Position numbers and translations under genes: made by a program. Shown piece after piece: positions 17,200 to 25,432 of a stretch of 41,715 nt of DNA. A model generated the notes under the pieces. It ran no database searches and was not told the origin of the DNA. It worked only from the letters and a program-made list of their open reading frames with translations. Each line of letters starts with the position of its first letter. Position 1 is the first letter of the stretch. The DNA lies in assembly GCA_051984675.1 (NCBI GenBank), contig JBPYFK010000070.1, positions 1 through 41,715 of the forward strand, read 5' to 3'. This DNA comes from JBPYFK01 sp051984675 (GTDB taxonomy: Bacteria > Actinomycetota > Actinomycetes > Mycobacteriales > Pseudonocardiaceae).

Positions 17200-17340
17200 G
17201 CCCCTCCCCCAGAAGCGACTGAACGGCGAATACTACGACCGTACGCGGGTACGTCTGTTGGCAGTCTGGATGCGGTGGCGGCCGACGACCCGGTAGCCCA
17301 GGACCGCCGCAGTGTCCCGGCCGGACCGGGAGGGGCAGCC

Positions 17341-18348
17341 ATGAGCGGTCAGCGCCAGCCCAGGGCGAAGAAGACAACGAAGGGGCGGTATGACGAGCCG
17401 GAGACTCCGTGGTCACAAGCCGAGGTCTCGGTTCTGACCCAAGCGGTCAGCCAGGCTCCTTCGGTCCATAACACCCAACCGTGGTCCTTAAGCGTGCCAC
17501 GCCCGCAAGAACGAGCGGCGGTCCTGCGGGAACGGCTGGATCTGGAGTTGGGCGAGCACGACCCGGAGGGTCGCGACCGGCGTATTTCGTGCGGCGCTGC
17601 CCTGACGAACTTGGTTCTCGCGGTACGCAGCCTGGGCTGGACGGCCGATCTCCGGATCGAGAGTGACGGCGGTGTCGTGGCCACCGTCATCGGTTCGCGA
17701 CGTGCCGAGCTCACGGAACCGGAAAGTCAGCGATACCGCGCGATCGGCCAGCGCAGAAGCCATCGAAGCGCCTTCACCGAACGATCGCTGCCCGGCGCCG
17801 CCCGGGACACCATCGGCCGCGCTGCGACCTCTCCCAGCGTGTCGTGCAGGTGGATTTCGGGAGACCTTGAGGCACTGTCCGTTGCTCGTTTGCTCGACTA
17901 CGCCGCACGGGTCCATCACGGCGATGTTCATTATCAACGCGAGCTGGCGCTCTGGACAGCGCCGCTAGCCACGTCGACGCAGGTTCCCGGGCAAGGACTG
18001 ACCAGTGGAGACCTCGGCTCCGAAGGTCTTGGCGGGGCCGGGCTGGTCACCTCACGAACCCCGCTGCCTGACGAGTTCCTGCTCGCCTCGCGCATCGAAC
18101 ACGAGTCGGTGTGCGTGCTCAGCACTCGAACCGATGAACCACATGATCACGTGCAAGCCGGCGAAGCCGTCGAAGCCGGATGGCTGGAAGCCACCAGCCA
18201 CGGCCTGGCCGCGTCCGTGATGACGCAGCCCTTGCATCTTGCTGAGGTGAGGACAGGCTTGGCGGCCAGACTGAACCTTGCGGCAGTACCGCAGGTCCTA
18301 ATGCGGTTTGGACATCCAGCCGTCATACCGCCGGGTCCACCTTGCTAA
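17341..18348 (+). CDS. Acg-family nitroreductase-like flavoprotein
   Basis: The 335-aa product carries APSVHNTQPW near residue 40, the flavin-contact motif of the Acg/Rv2032-Rv3131 group of nitroreductase-fold proteins, and ends with a MRFGHP motif as in that group. These proteins have two nitroreductase-like halves and are thought to bind or sequester FMN rather than reduce nitro compounds. Mycobacterial members belong to the hypoxia dormancy regulon. ATG 17341 has GGGAGGGG at good spacing; an in-frame start at 17275 is less supported. The gene is followed by a WS/DGAT gene in the same direction, as the related gene neighbours tgs1 in mycobacteria. Confidence 0.85.
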   Translation: MSGQRQPRAKKTTKGRYDEPETPWSQAEVSVLTQAVSQAPSVHNTQPWSLSVPRPQERAAVLRERLDLELGEHDPEGRDRRISCGAALTNLVLAVRSLGWTADLRIESDGGVVATVIGSRRAELTEPESQRYRAIGQRRSHRSAFTERSLPGAARDTIGRAATSPSVSCRWISGDLEALSVARLLDYAARVHHGDVHYQRELALWTAPLATSTQVPGQGLTSGDLGSEGLGGAGLVTSRTPLPDEFLLASRIEHESVCVLSTRTDEPHDHVQAGEAVEAGWLEATSHGLAASVMTQPLHLAEVRTGLAARLNLAAVPQVLMRFGHPAVIPPGPPC

Positions 18349-18350
18349 TG

Positions 18351-18376
18351 CCGAATACTACCTAGATCGAATTCGG
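18351..18376. promoter_or_regulatory. Inverted repeat between nitroreductase and WS/DGAT genes
   Basis: CCGAAT and ATTCGG are separated by 14 nt, starting 2 bp after the nitroreductase stop in an AT-rich gap. It could be an operator for the acyltransferase gene or a loose terminator. Confidence 0.3.
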
Positions 18377-18419
18377 TATCCACAACGGATGATACTAAGC
18401 TATAACAGACACCGACAGC

Positions 18420-19880
18420 ATGGGCGTGATCATGAGAAGTCCACCGTTGAACCCGCTGGACATGGTGTTCTTGTCCCTGGAACGGCACGGCACACCCATG
18501 CACCTCGGTGCACTTCTGGTATTCCAACCGCGACCAGAATGGAATCGCACCGCAAGACAGCTGATCAGTCTGCTACGGGAAAGAGCTGCGCACGTATCAC
18601 GACTCCGGCAACGGCCCCAAACGGTGTGGCTTCCGCCCGGAGGAGCAGTGTGGGAAGAGGACCCGACATTTCGAATCGCTGACCATTTCCACGTGCACCA
18701 TCTTCGGGAATCGCGCGACCTGTCCGAGCTGACGATGCTGGCCGGCACGCTGATGTCCCGCCCGCTGGGCATGTCGCACCCGTTATGGGATGTGCACCTG
18801 ATCACTGGCCTGGATCAGGACCGTTTCGCGCTGCTGACAAGACTGCACCACGCCGTCTCGGACGGGGCAGGCGCCGCCGCCTTGAGCCTGCGACTGTTCG
18901 ACCAATTCGGTGAGGTGTTCGAGCCCTGCGTACAAGCCAAGACAGCCCGTGATACGGAGGCATACGCTCATCCGCAGAGCGAAAGCTCGCTGATCAACCT
19001 GCTCACATACCCGTTCCACTGGATCGGCGTCGGTGCCGACTGCACTGCGAGAAGCCTGCCAAGGCTCTCCGGTGCGGTACGACAGTTCCGGGACAACGTC
19101 GACATCGCCTCCGCCACGATCAGCGACATCCGACTTTCCCAACGGGACTGGCCGCTTGCCACCGCGCCCGGACCACAACGGAAGATCGAGCTGAAGGAGG
19201 TGAGCCTGACCGATCTGCAACGCATCCGCACACTTCACAGCGGCAGCATCAACGACGTCTTGCTCGCCCTTGTCACCGGTGCACTCCACCACTGGACGCC
19301 GCTGCGCCGCGTCGGTCTCCACGACGTTCGAGCCTTGGTTCCGGTGAACATGAGGCAAACGTCGAACACCCAGATCGGCGGAAACCACGTCTCCGGCTAC
19401 CTATGTGATCTACCGGTCAGCGAACCGGATCCGATCAAACGGCTACAGACCATTCAAGGCCGCATGAATCGCAACAAGCGCGCCGGTCCACGGCAAGGTG
19501 CTGGGGCACTCGCCCTGCTCGCGGAGAAGCTCCCGAACGCAGTGCATCGCTTCGTCACCCCCACTTTCGCCCCTGCCGTTCCCCTGCTGTTCGACATCGT
19601 GGTCAGCAATGTTCGGATGCCCTCCACCACCCTCACCCTCGACGGCGCGGAGCTGCGTCAGATCTTCCCGCTCATCCCGCTTGCGCCGCGGCACGCGGTG
19701 GGCGTCGCCGCCTGCACCTACGGCGACAGAATGGACATCGGCTTCGTGGGCTCGCCGCACACTCCCGATCTTCGACAGCTCGCCGACAATCTCCGTCGCG
19801 CCCTCACCGAACTCGTGGGCCCCACGGGTCTCACGGAAGCTCCTGGTCGGCGATGGCCCGCACCAGATCTACCGCAGTGA
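18420..19880 (+). CDS. Wax ester synthase / diacylglycerol acyltransferase (WS/DGAT, Tgs-like)
   Basis: The 486-aa enzyme carries the catalytic motif HHAVSDG at residues 143-149, the HHxxxDG of WS/DGAT, preceded by PLGMSHPLWDVHLI and an N-terminal MHLGALLVF typical of the family. It uses acyl-CoA to form triacylglycerol or wax ester at the membrane or lipid-droplet surface. Length is normal. ATG 18420 is used, and ATG 18432 is a close alternative; neither has a clear Shine-Dalgarno. The last 50 bp overlap the convergent CBS gene. Close linkage with an Acg-like nitroreductase recalls tgs1-Rv3131. Confidence 0.9.
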   Translation: MGVIMRSPPLNPLDMVFLSLERHGTPMHLGALLVFQPRPEWNRTARQLISLLRERAAHVSRLRQRPQTVWLPPGGAVWEEDPTFRIADHFHVHHLRESRDLSELTMLAGTLMSRPLGMSHPLWDVHLITGLDQDRFALLTRLHHAVSDGAGAAALSLRLFDQFGEVFEPCVQAKTARDTEAYAHPQSESSLINLLTYPFHWIGVGADCTARSLPRLSGAVRQFRDNVDIASATISDIRLSQRDWPLATAPGPQRKIELKEVSLTDLQRIRTLHSGSINDVLLALVTGALHHWTPLRRVGLHDVRALVPVNMRQTSNTQIGGNHVSGYLCDLPVSEPDPIKRLQTIQGRMNRNKRAGPRQGAGALALLAEKLPNAVHRFVTPTFAPAVPLLFDIVVSNVRMPSTTLTLDGAELRQIFPLIPLAPRHAVGVAACTYGDRMDIGFVGSPHTPDLRQLADNLRRALTELVGPTGLTEAPGRRWPAPDLPQ

Positions 19881-20250
19881 GTACCCCGCGCGCGTCGCCC
19901 TCGGTGGTAACAAGCAACCCGTCGGCGCCCAGCTCGATCATGCGGCCGGCAGCCGTCACGCCGCTGGCATCGGCCTCGACACTGGGTGCCGGCCTACGAC
20001 ACAGCTCTGCCGCGCTTACCGGTCGACCGGGGAGCTGACTGGCAATTCCGAACAGCAGGTCGACGGCCGTCACCAGGCCCACCGGGGCCGCGCCAGAGAC
20101 AACGGCCAAGTGGTGGACGCCGTGGCGATACATCTCCCGCAGCGCGTCCATCGCCTCCAGGTCGCCGCGAACGGCGACGACGGGCGCGCCAGCAAGCTGG
20201 CCTGCTGTGCGCGGGCGGCTGGCCGCTCGGGCTGGCTGCTCAGTGGTCAT
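19831..20250 (-). CDS. Tandem CBS-domain protein (Hrp1-like)
   Basis: The 139-aa protein is almost entirely two CBS motifs, about residues 15-70 and 80-135, each with the closing pattern G(L/V)(V/L)TAVDL. Such stand-alone pairs form a Bateman module that binds adenosyl nucleotides such as AMP or ATP and usually senses energy state. It resembles mycobacterial Hrp1 (Rv2626c), a dormancy-regulon protein. An ACGGAG lies 8 nt before ATG 20250. Its 3' end overlaps the 3' end of the WS/DGAT gene by 50 bp on the opposite strand, so full-length transcripts of the two would be complementary there. Confidence 0.85.
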   Translation of the reverse strand: MTTEQPARAASRPRTAGQLAGAPVVAVRGDLEAMDALREMYRHGVHHLAVVSGAAPVGLVTAVDLLFGIASQLPGRPVSAAELCRRPAPSVEADASGVTAAGRMIELGADGLLVTTEGDARGVLTAVDLVRAIADQELP

Positions 20251-20641
20251 CGCGTCGACTCCGTATCGGAAAGGGAGCCAGCCGTTTCCATGTACCTACT
20301 GTGCTCCGCGGAAGCTCTGAGGAACACCGCTACAACGAGCGTGCTCGCCCAACACCACTCCCGCCAGGGGCGATCGGCCCTAACGGCCATCAGGCCGGGA
20401 GCGGGGTTCACAACGAAGCGGCATGATCGGGCACGTAGGCGTAGACACCGCACGCCGGCCGTCGGGGAGCTCGGGCGTCGGCTTGTCCTCACTGTCTACT
20501 ATGTACAACACGGCTTCAGAAAGATCCGTACGGGGACGGCATCTCATCTCTGGCGCGGCAATACGATTCCCCGCTGGTGAGCTACGGGGTCAGACCTTGC
20601 ACATCACGCGCCAGCACTGGACAGTAGCCTTGAGGACACTG
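20251..20641. other. Gene-free region between CBS and SHOCT genes
   Basis: I see no convincing gene. Short reading frames on both strands lack family character. The stretch holds the CBS gene promoter and ends in a strong hairpin at 20642. Confidence 0.5.
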
Positions 20642-20683
20642 GGCGGGCCATTGGCAAAGTGGTTGCTATTCCAATGACCCGCC
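20642..20683 (-). terminator. Hairpin terminator of the SHOCT gene
   Basis: GGCGGG-C-CATTGG (20642-20654) pairs with CCAATG-A-CCCGCC (20671-20683), 12 pairs with one internal mismatch and a 16-nt loop, 21 bp past the SHOCT stop on the minus strand. There is no U-tract. Confidence 0.55.
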
Positions 20684-20704
20684 AGGTGTGTTCTAGTTGG
20701 TCGA

Positions 20705-20995
20705 CTAACGCTGTTGTCCTCCGAGCCGGCGCAAGACGGCTAAGCGTTGTTCATATTCCTCTTCGGTTATGTTGCCCCGGGCGAACTCTTCGCCGAGCAC
20801 GGTCAGCGCCGCACGTGTCGGTCGTTCACGACGGTTGCGGCGAACCAGGAGGATCGCCGTCACGATGATCGCGACCCAGAAAAGCAACCACACGATCGGG
20901 AAAATGGGCCACCAGGCAGTGTGCCCCCATCCTGGACCCCCATGCGGGCCCTGCGTGGCTACGGTCATCGCTGCGGTAGTGAGCGCGGGTGACAT
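20705..20995 (-). CDS. Small SHOCT-domain membrane protein
   Basis: The 96-aa protein has an N-terminal Gly/His/Trp-rich segment, one transmembrane helix (IFPIVWLLFWVAIIVTAILL), a short basic linker and a C-terminal SHOCT motif, LGEEFARGNITEEEYEQRL. SHOCT modules are short C-terminal helices, often in stress-linked proteins, and their molecular role is unclear. ATG 20995 has AAGGAG 5 nt upstream, so the longer frame from 21115 is rejected. It is monocistronic, lying downstream of the two-component operon on the same strand with a 340-bp gap. Confidence 0.8.
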   Translation of the reverse strand: MSPALTTAAMTVATQGPHGGPGWGHTAWWPIFPIVWLLFWVAIIVTAILLVRRNRRERPTRAALTVLGEEFARGNITEEEYEQRLAVLRRLGGQQR

Positions 20996-21335
20996 CGTCG
21001 CTCCTTGGGTTTCGGTCCTGTTGATGCCTGTCTTCGGCGGGGCACGACGGGACGGACCACTCGTACCGGCCATCGGCCGGGGGCGACCCGCTGCGCCGAC
21101 CTCCTGCGTCAGCATGTCCGGGAATGGGGAGGTCAGGCGTCCTCCCGGGAGCGAGTCTTGTCGTTGCGTAGGTCTGCGTAGGCATCGAGCGGGACTACTG
21201 CGTGCGTTGTATGGCGCGGTTGGGCCGCGGCCTCGCCTCCGCCGGTCGGCAGAGGCGAAGCGCCGCCCGCGCCAACGCGCTCACCATCCGCTAACGCGGC
21301 CCGCCGACGTTCAACGGTCCGACACCCACTCCCGG
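20996..21335. other. Gene-free region between response regulator and SHOCT gene
   Basis: It contains the SHOCT ribosome-binding site and promoter and a CGCCTC/GAGGCG dyad (21234-21257, 12-nt loop) that could end the regulator transcript. A 68-codon minus-strand frame (21133-21339) looks like chance. Confidence 0.4.
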
Positions 21336-22004
21336 TCACCGTATGTGGGGAGTAACAAGCCCAGACTCGTACGCCGCGACGACCAGTTGGGCGCGATCAC
21401 GCGCGTGCAACTTGGTCATGATCCGACTCACGTGGGTGCGCGACGTCGCAGGGCTGATCACCAGGCGTGCGGCGATCTCGTCGTTGGACAAGCCACCCCC
21501 GACCAGGGCGAGCACCTCTCGCTCCCGCTCTGTCAGCTCCCGGAGCACTTCGCGATCGGCAGAACCGGGGCGTTCGGGTCGTGCCACAAACTCAGCGATC
21601 AACCTCCGGGTGATCTTTGGTGCGAGCAGCGCCTCCCCGCCGGCGACCACCCGCAGTCCGCGAAGCAGATCGATGGGGTCGGTGTCTTTGAGCAGGAAGC
21701 CACTCGCGCCCGCACGCAACGCCTCGTACACGTATTCGTCGAGGTCGAAGGTGGTCAGGACGAGCACCCTCACTCCGCCCAACGTCGGGTCGGAGGTGAT
21801 CTGCTGGGTCGCTGCGAGCCCATCCGTTCCGGGCATTCGCACGTCCATCACGACGACATCGGGACGCTGCTGACGTGTCAGCGCCACGGCCTGCGCTCCG
21901 TCGGCAGCTTCTCCCACCACCTCGAAGTCCGGTTCGGTCTCCAGCAGTACCCGGAAACCGGCGCGAACCAGGGCCTGGTCATCCGCCAGCAGAACCTTGA
22001 TCAC
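21336..22004 (-). CDS. NarL/FixJ-family response regulator
   Basis: The 222-aa protein has a receiver domain with the acidic pair D8-D9, phosphoacceptor D54 in VVVMDVRMPGTDG, and KD in GFLLKDTDP, then a LuxR-type HTH with LTEREREVLALVGGGLSNDE at the C-terminus. It binds DNA as a dimer when phosphorylated. GTG 22004 overlaps the kinase stop as GTGA, so the two are translationally coupled. A longer frame from 22079 would run inside the kinase and is rejected. The likely partner is the kinase upstream. Tandem repeats at the operon promoter are candidate binding sites. Confidence 0.92.
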   Translation of the reverse strand: MIKVLLADDQALVRAGFRVLLETEPDFEVVGEAADGAQAVALTRQQRPDVVVMDVRMPGTDGLAATQQITSDPTLGGVRVLVLTTFDLDEYVYEALRAGASGFLLKDTDPIDLLRGLRVVAGGEALLAPKITRRLIAEFVARPERPGSADREVLRELTEREREVLALVGGGLSNDEIAARLVISPATSRTHVSRIMTKLHARDRAQLVVAAYESGLVTPHIR

Positions 22005-23140
22005 TCGGCACCTCCGGCCACAGGCAGCCAGGCCCGTACCTGGAATCCTCGGCCCGTGCGCTGTCCGGCAGTCACCCATCCGCCCAGCACACGAGCCCGC
22101 TCGGCCATGCCCCGCAGGCCGTTGCCGTTGCCGGCCGGCACCGCATCCCCGGTGGCCGGGCGGCCATCGTCAGTCACACTGAGCTCAAGCCCACCCTCTG
22201 ACCATTGCAACGACACCGTGACCGTCCGGGCATCGGCGGCATGGCGGACCACATTCGTCAGGGACTCCTGCAAGATGCGGTACGCGGCCGCATCGACATG
22301 GGCCGGCAGTGTTCCCGGGGTACCTTCCACGGTGACTTCCAGGCCCGCACCATTGGTCGTGGAGACCAATTCGGGCAAGCGATCGAGCCCGGGGGCGGGC
22401 GACCGATCGCCAGAGCCACGCAGTACCGCCAGTGTCTTCCGTAGGTCTTCCAGCGCCGTCCGGCTCGCCTCCTTGATCTCCTGGAGCGCGCGCTTTGCCT
22501 GGTCCGGCCGCCGGTCAGCGACATGCGAGCCCACACCCGCCTGCACGTTGATCATCGCCAGGCTGTGCGCCACCACGTCGTGGACTTCCCGCGCGATAGC
22601 CAGCCGTTCTTCCTCCGCGCGACGCCGGCTGGCCTCCGCAGCCTCCTTACGCGTTGCCGCCACAGACGCGGCACGTGCTCGCAACGCCGTACCGACGGCC
22701 ACGGCCGCGGTTCCTCCGAGCAGCAGTCCGCTCACCGAACCGACCACCCGTTCGAGGGGCACCGATGCGATCAGGAGCAGTATCCCGTCGACCGCCACGA
22801 GCGCGACTCCGACCAGGGCGGATCGCAGCGCTCCCCGCAGGAAGGCGTAAGTGCCCAGTGCCAGCGCGGACGCGAACCAGTTCGGCCCCGCCGGAAACCC
22901 GAGCAGGTAGTAGGTGACGACGGCGAGGAACGACAGCAGCAAGACCGCGAGCGGAAACCGTCGCCGCCAGGCGAGCACGAGAGTGCCACCGCTGAGCAGA
23001 ACCAGTCCCGCCCCCTGAACATGATGGGCTCCGTGGGCATACCACCGCGCAGGTCCCAACGTCGCACCCACCACGAAGCCGGTCAGCAACATGGCGATCA
23101 CAACATCGACCGGCGGCGGCAACAGCCTGGCACGCACCAC
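22001..23140 (-). CDS. NarL-type sensor histidine kinase (HisKA_3/HATPase)
   Basis: The 379-aa kinase has four or five hydrophobic helices in residues 10-150 with only short extracytoplasmic loops, then a coiled linker and the HisKA_3 motif EERLAIAREVHDVVAHSLAM with phosphorylated His187, and a C-terminal HATPase with NVVRHA (N box) and GNGLRGMAERA (G box). The lack of a sizeable sensor domain suggests it senses something in or near the membrane. GTG 23140 has no Shine-Dalgarno; TAATGT lies 6 nt upstream. It overlaps the response regulator gene by 4 bp. Confidence 0.92.
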   Translation of the reverse strand: MVRARLLPPPVDVVIAMLLTGFVVGATLGPARWYAHGAHHVQGAGLVLLSGGTLVLAWRRRFPLAVLLLSFLAVVTYYLLGFPAGPNWFASALALGTYAFLRGALRSALVGVALVAVDGILLLIASVPLERVVGSVSGLLLGGTAAVAVGTALRARAASVAATRKEAAEASRRRAEEERLAIAREVHDVVAHSLAMINVQAGVGSHVADRRPDQAKRALQEIKEASRTALEDLRKTLAVLRGSGDRSPAPGLDRLPELVSTTNGAGLEVTVEGTPGTLPAHVDAAAYRILQESLTNVVRHAADARTVTVSLQWSEGGLELSVTDDGRPATGDAVPAGNGNGLRGMAERARVLGGWVTAGQRTGRGFQVRAWLPVAGGAE

Positions 23141-23146
23141 GCCTCG

Positions 23147-23152
23147 ACATTA
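23147..23152 (-). promoter_or_regulatory. -10 box of the two-component operon
   Basis: TAATGT on the minus strand lies 6 nt before the kinase GTG. The -35 position has no consensus, which fits an activator-dependent leaderless promoter. Confidence 0.45.
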
Positions 23153-23172
23153 CGGCAGGCCAGCGCACCTCC

Positions 23173-23194
23173 GCGTACGTTGCGAAGCGTACGT
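23173..23194. promoter_or_regulatory. Tandem GCGTACGT repeats at the two-component promoter
   Basis: GCGTACGT occurs twice with 6 nt between (14-bp period), each containing the palindrome CGTACG. They occupy roughly -33 to -54 from the predicted start site, a usual place for an activating LuxR-type regulator. Autoregulation is inference. Confidence 0.45.
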
Positions 23195-23297
23195 CGAGTG
23201 GAATCAAGCCCCGGACGCATCCAGCGCGTCCAGGCGGTCCACCGTGACCACCATGACGGGCAGACCGCCATGCGAGCAGGGTGCTGGGTCAGCGTGG

Positions 23298-24158
23298 TCA
23301 GGCGATCTCGGGTGACCCGGTGAGCTGGAGTTTGCGTTGGGCGCGTTGGTAGAAGGTGGTGCGTCCGAGTCGTACGACCCTGGCGGCCGCACCTTGGACA
23401 GCGACGTCGATGAGGGTGTCAGGCTGCGGGTGTGCCGCGAGTCGACCATCGACCTCCACCCCGAGGTCGCCGCTGCCAGGCAGAATCCGCAACGCGAGCT
23501 TTTCCTGCTGGGACAGGAACAGGGCACGGTTGAAGGCCGAGTGCGGTGCCACAGGCGTCACGAGGAGCCCTGCGACTCGGGGCGAGACGATAGGGCCGCC
23601 CGCGGAGAAGCTGTAGGCAGTAGACCCGGTGGGGGTCGCGACGACAACGGCGTCGGCGGCATAGCGGACAAACGGGCGTCCCTCGATATGGACCTCGACG
23701 GCGGCCATCCCGTGGCCGGGCGCCCGGACAAGGACAATGTCGTTGAATGCGACGACGGAACGATCTCCGCTGGTGATGCGCAGGCCAGACCGCTTCTCGA
23801 CGGTGAAGTGGTTTTCGTCGATCGCGCACAGCGCGTCGTCCAGTTCCGGTGTGTCGACCTCCGGCAAGAATCCCAACCGGCCGAGGTTCACGCCGAGAAC
23901 CGGGGTCTGCTGCTCGCAGGCGAGCCGGAACGCCCGCAGCATGGTTCCGTCGCCGCCGAGGCTGACCAGGAGATCGGCACGCTGGGCCAGCAACCCGGCG
24001 TCAAGCTCGGTAATCGGCTGCTGGTACCCAGCGACCTCCTCCGGCATGCCGACGATCTCGATGCCTCGGGCACCCGCCCAGCGCCCGATCGTCTCGATCA
24101 CGTGAGGGCACTGGCGTCGCGGATGCAGGACGAGACCCACCGTGTTGATCAATCCCAT
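23298..24158 (-). CDS. nadK: NAD kinase
   Basis: The 286-aa enzyme phosphorylates NAD+ to NADP+. It shows the GGDGT motif at residues 68-72, the FNDIV segment, and TPTGSTAYSFSAGGPI, which binds the nicotinamide nucleotide, and it ends with a beta-rich domain. The residues expected for activity are present. ATG 24158 has GAGGTGG 7 nt upstream. It is not next to recN or tlyA, where actinobacterial nadK usually lies, so it may be a second NAD kinase; this cannot be judged from one window. It lies upstream of the kinase-regulator operon on the same strand, 157 bp away. Confidence 0.92.
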   Translation of the reverse strand: MGLINTVGLVLHPRRQCPHVIETIGRWAGARGIEIVGMPEEVAGYQQPITELDAGLLAQRADLLVSLGGDGTMLRAFRLACEQQTPVLGVNLGRLGFLPEVDTPELDDALCAIDENHFTVEKRSGLRITSGDRSVVAFNDIVLVRAPGHGMAAVEVHIEGRPFVRYAADAVVVATPTGSTAYSFSAGGPIVSPRVAGLLVTPVAPHSAFNRALFLSQQEKLALRILPGSGDLGVEVDGRLAAHPQPDTLIDVAVQGAAARVVRLGRTTFYQRAQRKLQLTGSPEIA

Positions 24159-24365
24159 GACTCAACCACCTCGCTCAGACCGCATCAATGGCTCACGACG
24201 CCGGTTTCGCGCCTGGGCAGCGACTCGAAGGCGCGCACATGGACAGTCGCCCACGACTGTCGGACATCGTCGGACCAGCCGACAACAACGGTCATCAACG
24301 AGGTGCTTGCAGGAGCAACCAGATTGAGTAGTCGTGAGTCCCTGCTACGCAGCACCACCCAGGCG

Positions 24366-24677
24366 TCAGGCCGGCCGCAACGGACCTGCACCGTCAAGCT
24401 CGAAGGCAACGGCGTCGTCGTAACACCACCACCAGCTCTCACCAGGTTCGTACGACCGCACCAGAGGATGGCCGGACTCGGCGTAATGCGCCGTCGCATG
24501 CCTGTTCTTCGACGAATCACAGCAACCGACATGTCCGCACATCTGGCATTCCCGTAAGTGCACCCAACTGTCTCCGCGCTTCACGCACTCCGCGCAACTG
24601 TCCACGCTGTCTGGACTCACCTGCCGTGCCTGGTCGAGGTGGCGGCACACCCCTCGCATGTCTTGACGGCTCACCAT
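24366..24677 (-). CDS. UBP-type zinc finger protein
   Basis: The 103-aa protein is a single ZnF-UBP domain. Likely zinc ligands are C11, H13, C28, C31, C44, C47, C52 and the histidines at 60, 64 and 70, in the order expected for the fold. Eukaryotic versions bind the C-terminus of free ubiquitin; bacterial stand-alone versions are common in actinobacteria and have no settled function. ATG 24677 has AAGGGAG 5 nt upstream, so a longer frame from 24782 is rejected. It lies between the FHA and NAD kinase genes on the same strand with gaps of about 200 bp, so co-transcription is possible but not shown. Confidence 0.85.
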   Translation of the reverse strand: MVSRQDMRGVCRHLDQARQVSPDSVDSCAECVKRGDSWVHLRECQMCGHVGCCDSSKNRHATAHYAESGHPLVRSYEPGESWWWCYDDAVAFELDGAGPLRPA

Positions 24678-24863
24678 CGTGGCTCCCTTCCGCCAGCACG
24701 GCCCACCAAGAGGTGACTTTCGTCTACCCGATGCGGCTGGGACAAGCACACCGCGTTCTGGATGCTGGAGCAACTGCTGCAACGCCCGTGCCTCTGCGAG
24801 GTGGACTACGGCCCACAGTCCCCCATCATCTGAAACTAGACACAGGCGCGGGCTGGGGAGTGG

Positions 24864-25319
24864 CTAGCCTGCCGACGTCACCGGCGATCGATGGAATCTG
24901 AGCCGGATCTTGCCGATCCAGATCTCGTCACCGTCGGCAAGCTCGGCGTGCTGCACCGAGCGTCGGTTGACGTAGATGCCGTTGAGCGATCCCAAGTCAC
25001 TGATCGCGTAGCGGTCGTTATCCAGACCGTAAAGCTTCGCGTGGTGGCGCGAGACCGTCGGATCGTCGAGCACGATATCGCAAGTCTGATCTCGACCGAT
25101 CATGGTGGACTGAGCATTGATCGGGAGGTGGGTGTCCGCCTCGGATACCGCACCCCGTGTGATCACCAACTCGGCATGCCCGGGCCGTACCTGCGATGGG
25201 GCAGACTGGAGCGGGACCTCCGTCTCGGCCACGTCAGGGGTCGTGACCTGCGGAAACGTAGCCTCGGAGGCGTTTGTGGTCTCTCGTCCCGTGCGATTAA
25301 AGACGACATACCAACTCAT
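24864..25319 (-). CDS. FHA-domain protein, GarA-like
   Basis: The 151-aa protein has a variable N-terminal tail and one FHA domain from about residue 55 to the end. Phosphothreonine-binding residues are present: GRD, TVSRHHAKLY and LGSLNGIYVNRRSV. Layout and sequence resemble GarA, which inhibits 2-oxoglutarate dehydrogenase and NAD-glutamate dehydrogenase when its N-terminal ETTS threonines are unphosphorylated. Here an ETT (residues 13-15) is followed by N rather than S, and the region differs otherwise, so this may be a divergent paralogue. ATG 25319 has GGAGG 5 nt upstream; a GTG at 25343 is an alternative. Confidence 0.8.
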   Translation of the reverse strand: MSWYVVFNRTGRETTNASEATFPQVTTPDVAETEVPLQSAPSQVRPGHAELVITRGAVSEADTHLPINAQSTMIGRDQTCDIVLDDPTVSRHHAKLYGLDNDRYAISDLGSLNGIYVNRRSVQHAELADGDEIWIGKIRLRFHRSPVTSAG

Positions 25320-25432
25320 AGCGGCCTCCGCCCTGAAGAGCACCGAATCCCCTGGTCACAACACTAGTGAAGCAGCAAGTGAGCCAGGTTAACTCTGCGT
25401 GAGTAATGCCTGGAAATGGGCTGGGCACTCTG

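Noticed and set aside
17200..20300. DosR-type box upstream of the nitroreductase, WS/DGAT or CBS genes
   Set aside because: I looked for the GGGACT/AGTCCC-type dyad and found none, so direct DosR-type control is not claimed.
20769..22850. 693-codon plus-strand frame opposite the two-component operon
   Set aside because: The kinase and regulator on the minus strand have all expected motifs; the opposing frame is composition-driven.
24185..24532. 115-codon minus-strand frame between nadK and the UBP gene
   Set aside because: Half of it lies over the UBP zinc finger in another frame and the rest has no recognisable character.
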